Below, piece after piece: positions 61,491 through 64,000 of a stretch of 64,000 bases of DNA. Location of the stretch: NCBI GenBank assembly GCA_026874595.1, contig CM049314.1, positions 9,352,729 to 9,416,728 of the forward strand. Direction: 5' to 3'. A program made the position numbers and the translations under genes. The notes beneath the pieces are model-generated. The model worked only from the letters and a program-made list of their open reading frames with translations. It did no database searches and was not told the origin of the DNA. Position 1 is the stretch's first letter. Each line of letters starts with the position of its first letter. Origin of the DNA: Sipunculus nudus (taxonomy: Eukaryota > Annelida > Sipuncula > Golfingiida > Sipunculidae).

Positions 61491-62226
61491 CCTCGTTTTT
61501 GGGCCTGTTAGGAGGGGAGACATATTTATGTATATATATATGTTTTTGCATTGCAAAACCCTCATTCTAGTTGCGTATGAGTCAATGAGACATGACCATG
61601 CGGGAAATAAACACTTTCATGAATAAAGATTTCTATATATGCCCAACATTCATGACATTTATGGTGTATTTAAATACTTTGTACTGATTAAAATCCTGTT
61701 TGTTGTCCCATTGAACATGGCTAAATATTGCATTATTTCTTACACTTGTAATCCATTTCACAAGTTCTATAATAACCTTAAACTTTCATGACTGTGCATA
61801 GCTTGGCTAATATCTGTAAATCCTTTTTAAACACAAATTGAGGGGTGACTTCATTGATGGCCATCCTTAATGGTGCATGAGTTGCATGACCTTGATCAGT
61901 GATAATAAAAATGGCTGGCATTAAGTTCTGGATCTTTGATGGTAACATCATGCGTATGTTATCATACACATGTACCCCTCAGTCTTGTGTGTTTATCACA
62001 ACCATTAGACAGGTTTTTGACCATGGATTCTCTGCTTGATAGTTCACTTAAGTTCTGCTAATAAAGTACTATATTCAACCCAATAAGTACCTATGCTCTT
62101 AAAAGTGCACCCCCCTCTACCGAAATTCTTTTTTAGCTCGTGACAAAATATTCATTTTTAGCAGTCCAAATTTTGCCACTCCTTTCAGTCATAAATAATC
62201 CTTGTCTCGTCCCAAGACGTGTGAAT

Positions 62227-62414
62227 CAGATCCGCTCTGCTCCTCTCAGTCAACAACTGTGATTGTTTCACAGTTGTGGATCTGCAACAAAAATAATCCT
62301 ATCAATTAATGACAGTCTATATTCTGATTGAAATGAAGCCCACTAACAGATCTAACTTCTTTATTTACATCAATTGATGACAGAACGTCTACAGTTTCAC
62401 TGTGATAGGATTAT
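62227..62414. repeat. Nested inverted repeats about 90-280 bp upstream of the HLTF start codon
   Basis: ACAACTGTGA-TTGTT-TCACAGTTGT (62253-62277) is a perfect 10-bp stem, enclosed by CAGATCC (62227-62233) and GGATCTG (62278-62284). ATAATCCTATCA (62293-62304) pairs with TGATAGGATTAT (62403-62414). It may be a small foldback element or a regulatory palindrome. Confidence 0.6.
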
Positions 62415-62490
62415 AAAATAGTCATGTAATGCTCAGTAGTACTTAAGCATCGTATCTTTATAACACATGCAGTTATTGATCTGTTTCAGA

Positions 62491-62718
62491 GCTGTTTGAA
62501 CCAGAATGGAGTGGGGGAGATGGGGTGGAGGAGGTTTTTGGAGGAAGAGGTCTTGGGGTGAGCTGCCATCCTGGGCCAAGGGAAGTAAGAAGAAGAAAAA
62601 GAAGAGGAAAGAGAGGAAAGAAAGAAAAGAGAGAAAAGAAAGACAGCCCAGGAAACGGAGAGATGCTTACGATTACCCAGAAATGATTGACCTGACCATC
62701 CCGTTTGGATTGCCTCCG
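62491..62718 (+). CDS. HLTF: HLTF first coding exon (start ATG 62506)
   Basis: The ATG at 62506 has A at -3 and G at +4 and is preceded in frame by TGA at 62497, so the start is well supported. The exon gives 71 codons and ends at CCG|GTGAGT (62719), phase 0. It encodes MEWGRWGGGGFWRKRSWGE, then a very basic Lys/Arg/Glu repeat (KKKKKKRKERKERKERKER), then DYPEMIDLTIPFGLPP. The Trp/Arg-rich start loosely recalls 'MSWMFKRD' of vertebrate HLTF, but the basic repeat is extra and looks like a nuclear-localisation or low-complexity insert. TTTCAG at 62484-62489 could be an acceptor of a 5' UTR intron. The identity of this exon rests mainly on its in-phase link to the next one. Confidence 0.7.
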
Positions 62719-63206
62719 GTGAGTCTGGTTCTGGCCCCTACTGACAATATAAGTGGCAGGATTCTTTTTTTTTTAATTTATGAATTATTGAAAAAATCTG
62801 TTGAAAAAAAGGTAACATAGTGTATATTGAGAAAAAGGGGAGGGGAAGAATTATATGTGAATGATTTAAATGATTAAGCAGAATGAAAAATGCATGTACA
62901 GTAATGACAAATGGCTTTAGGGGAGAATACACCATTACCTGTAAAACTTCATGTGTTCTGAATTTATTAGATTACCCTAACTTTTTTTATACAGTAATAC
63001 AGGCTAAACTATTAATATCTATTTTGTTCCTTATTGGATGACCTGTGTTATTTTTTTCCTGTATATTTGTTTGCATTCTCTTATAGGCAAAAACATTTAC
63101 ATCATCCATGGACGCTGAGAAATCTGTCTGGATAATGACATGAGATATATAATTGCTATGCAGTTACATAAGCTGGACCATCTTGTACTTTTATTTTGTT
63201 ATTCAG

Positions 63207-63332
63207 GTTGACCCCTTTGGAGTAAATTCAGCAATAGACCTTGACCCTATGTCAGATGATGACCTTGACAATGAAGTCATGTTTGGGAGTCTGCGTGGAG
63301 CCATTGTAGGCATCAGATATTACAGTGGAACA
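63207..63332 (+). CDS. HLTF: HLTF second coding exon: start of HIRAN domain
   Basis: 42 codons, phase 0/0. Acceptor TTGTTATTCAG at 63206; donor ACA|GTAAGC at 63333. It encodes an acidic lead (DLDPMSDDDLDNEV) and then MFGSLRGAIVGIRYYSGT. This matches the HLTF segment 'DEEVDSVLFGSLRGHVVGLRYYTG', the beginning of the HIRAN domain, which binds 3'-OH single-stranded DNA ends during fork reversal. HLTF is a SWI/SNF-family ATPase and RING E3 ligase that polyubiquitinates PCNA. The HIRAN remainder, ATPase and RING exons lie to the right of the window. Confidence 0.88.
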
Positions 63333-64000
63333 GTAAGCTGACATCTACTCATCTTCTGGATAAGTGTCTATCACAAATGTAATAACAGCTTAGTCCAGTA
63401 GTGTTGGGAATCAGTTTTGATTCTGATGGATGAGCTGTAAAAAATGGTTGAAATATACCGACTTGTAATTCCTGTTTATTGGTTAGTAGGGATTTTAAAA
63501 TCTTGACTATATACACCTTTACATCACCTCGACTGATAAGTGATATATAGAATGATAGGTATGGTAATATACTTGTATATACTTATTCTGTGGCCTGTAC
63601 ATGTGTGTGAAGTAACCTTTGGTATGCAGTTATTTGTAAACACTGATTTTTCTTCTCTATTGCTTCCAAGAATCAAATGAAACCACACATCTCCCCATCA
63701 CAAAGCCTAAGTTATGTGCAAAACTTTGTAAAGAATTATGGCACTGCAAGATAAAGATCCAACTAACTGATCATTTATTATAATTGATCATCTTCCCATT
63801 GCTCTAGTCTTGAAATAATGCTGTAGACATGCCTGCTGAGTCAAAGTAAGTTACACTTACGCTTACAAATCCAACGGTAGGGATTGAAATTTCTTTATTT
63901 CAGGTAGAGGCACATACACATATATGCATATAATTACAACACATGTTGTGACAAAAGACCAAGTCTGATATTAATGTTGGTAACCTGTGTGGAAATAGAT
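63333..64000. other. HLTF intron 2 (partial)
   Basis: No further exon recognised. The expected continuation of HIRAN (basic/asparagine-rich segment, then the VALxREPxNPxD type motif) does not appear, so the next exon is beyond the window. Confidence 0.6.

Larger units (their letters stand above)
60577..62490. other. HLTF upstream region, no exon recognised
   Basis: AT-rich. It contains three diverged repeats of about 140-147 bp ('CTTCATCTTCAAGGTCAAATCAGC' type) starting near 61120, 61265 and 61400, plus a palindromic cluster at 62227-62414. No clear TATA box or CpG-rich promoter seen. Confidence 0.5.

Overview
This is a eukaryotic, AT-rich, intron-bearing and repeat-dense window. The two recognisable genes are animal genes: a class VII unconventional myosin tail and the helicase-like transcription factor HLTF. 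The repeats include many long elements that begin TTAGCTCAGCTGA, carry (CCGT)n tracts and end in a hairpin followed by CTTG. That combination is typical of lophotrochozoans, and bivalve molluscs in particular. A bivalve is my best guess, inferred from repeat style and not proven.

Layout. (1) 1-4639 is probably intron of the myosin gene, with a pogo/Tigger-like relic at its left end. (2) 4640-17010 (+) holds twelve exons encoding about 682 residues: MyTH4, then FERM (F1-F2-F3), then a degenerate SH3 and a stop. The motor, neck and coiled-coil exons must lie to the left of the window. The second MyTH4-FERM of standard myosin VII was not found anywhere to the right. All exon junctions agree in phase. 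(3) 17011-29875 is 3' UTR and then gene-poor sequence: microsatellites, a tRNA-related SINE, a pogo-like MITE, diverged tandem repeats, and a decayed second copy of myosin exon 2 with its upstream intron (about 20790-21555). (4) 29876-60576 is a 30.7-kb block with no gene. It is bounded by CAGGGTT.../...AACCCTG hAT-type termini and an exact 8-bp target duplication, CCTTGAAT. Inside it is a nest of Helentron/HINE-like elements inserted into one another. Several insertions can be checked inside this window against uninterrupted paralogous copies ('empty sites'). (5) 62491-63332 (+) holds the first two coding exons of HLTF, reaching the start of the HIRAN domain; the rest is to the right.

The two genes lie head to tail on the + strand and have no evident functional link. 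The most interesting feature is the architecture of the 30-kb nested transposon block between them. Next are the apparently one-MyTH4-FERM myosin VII tail and its relic duplicated exon.
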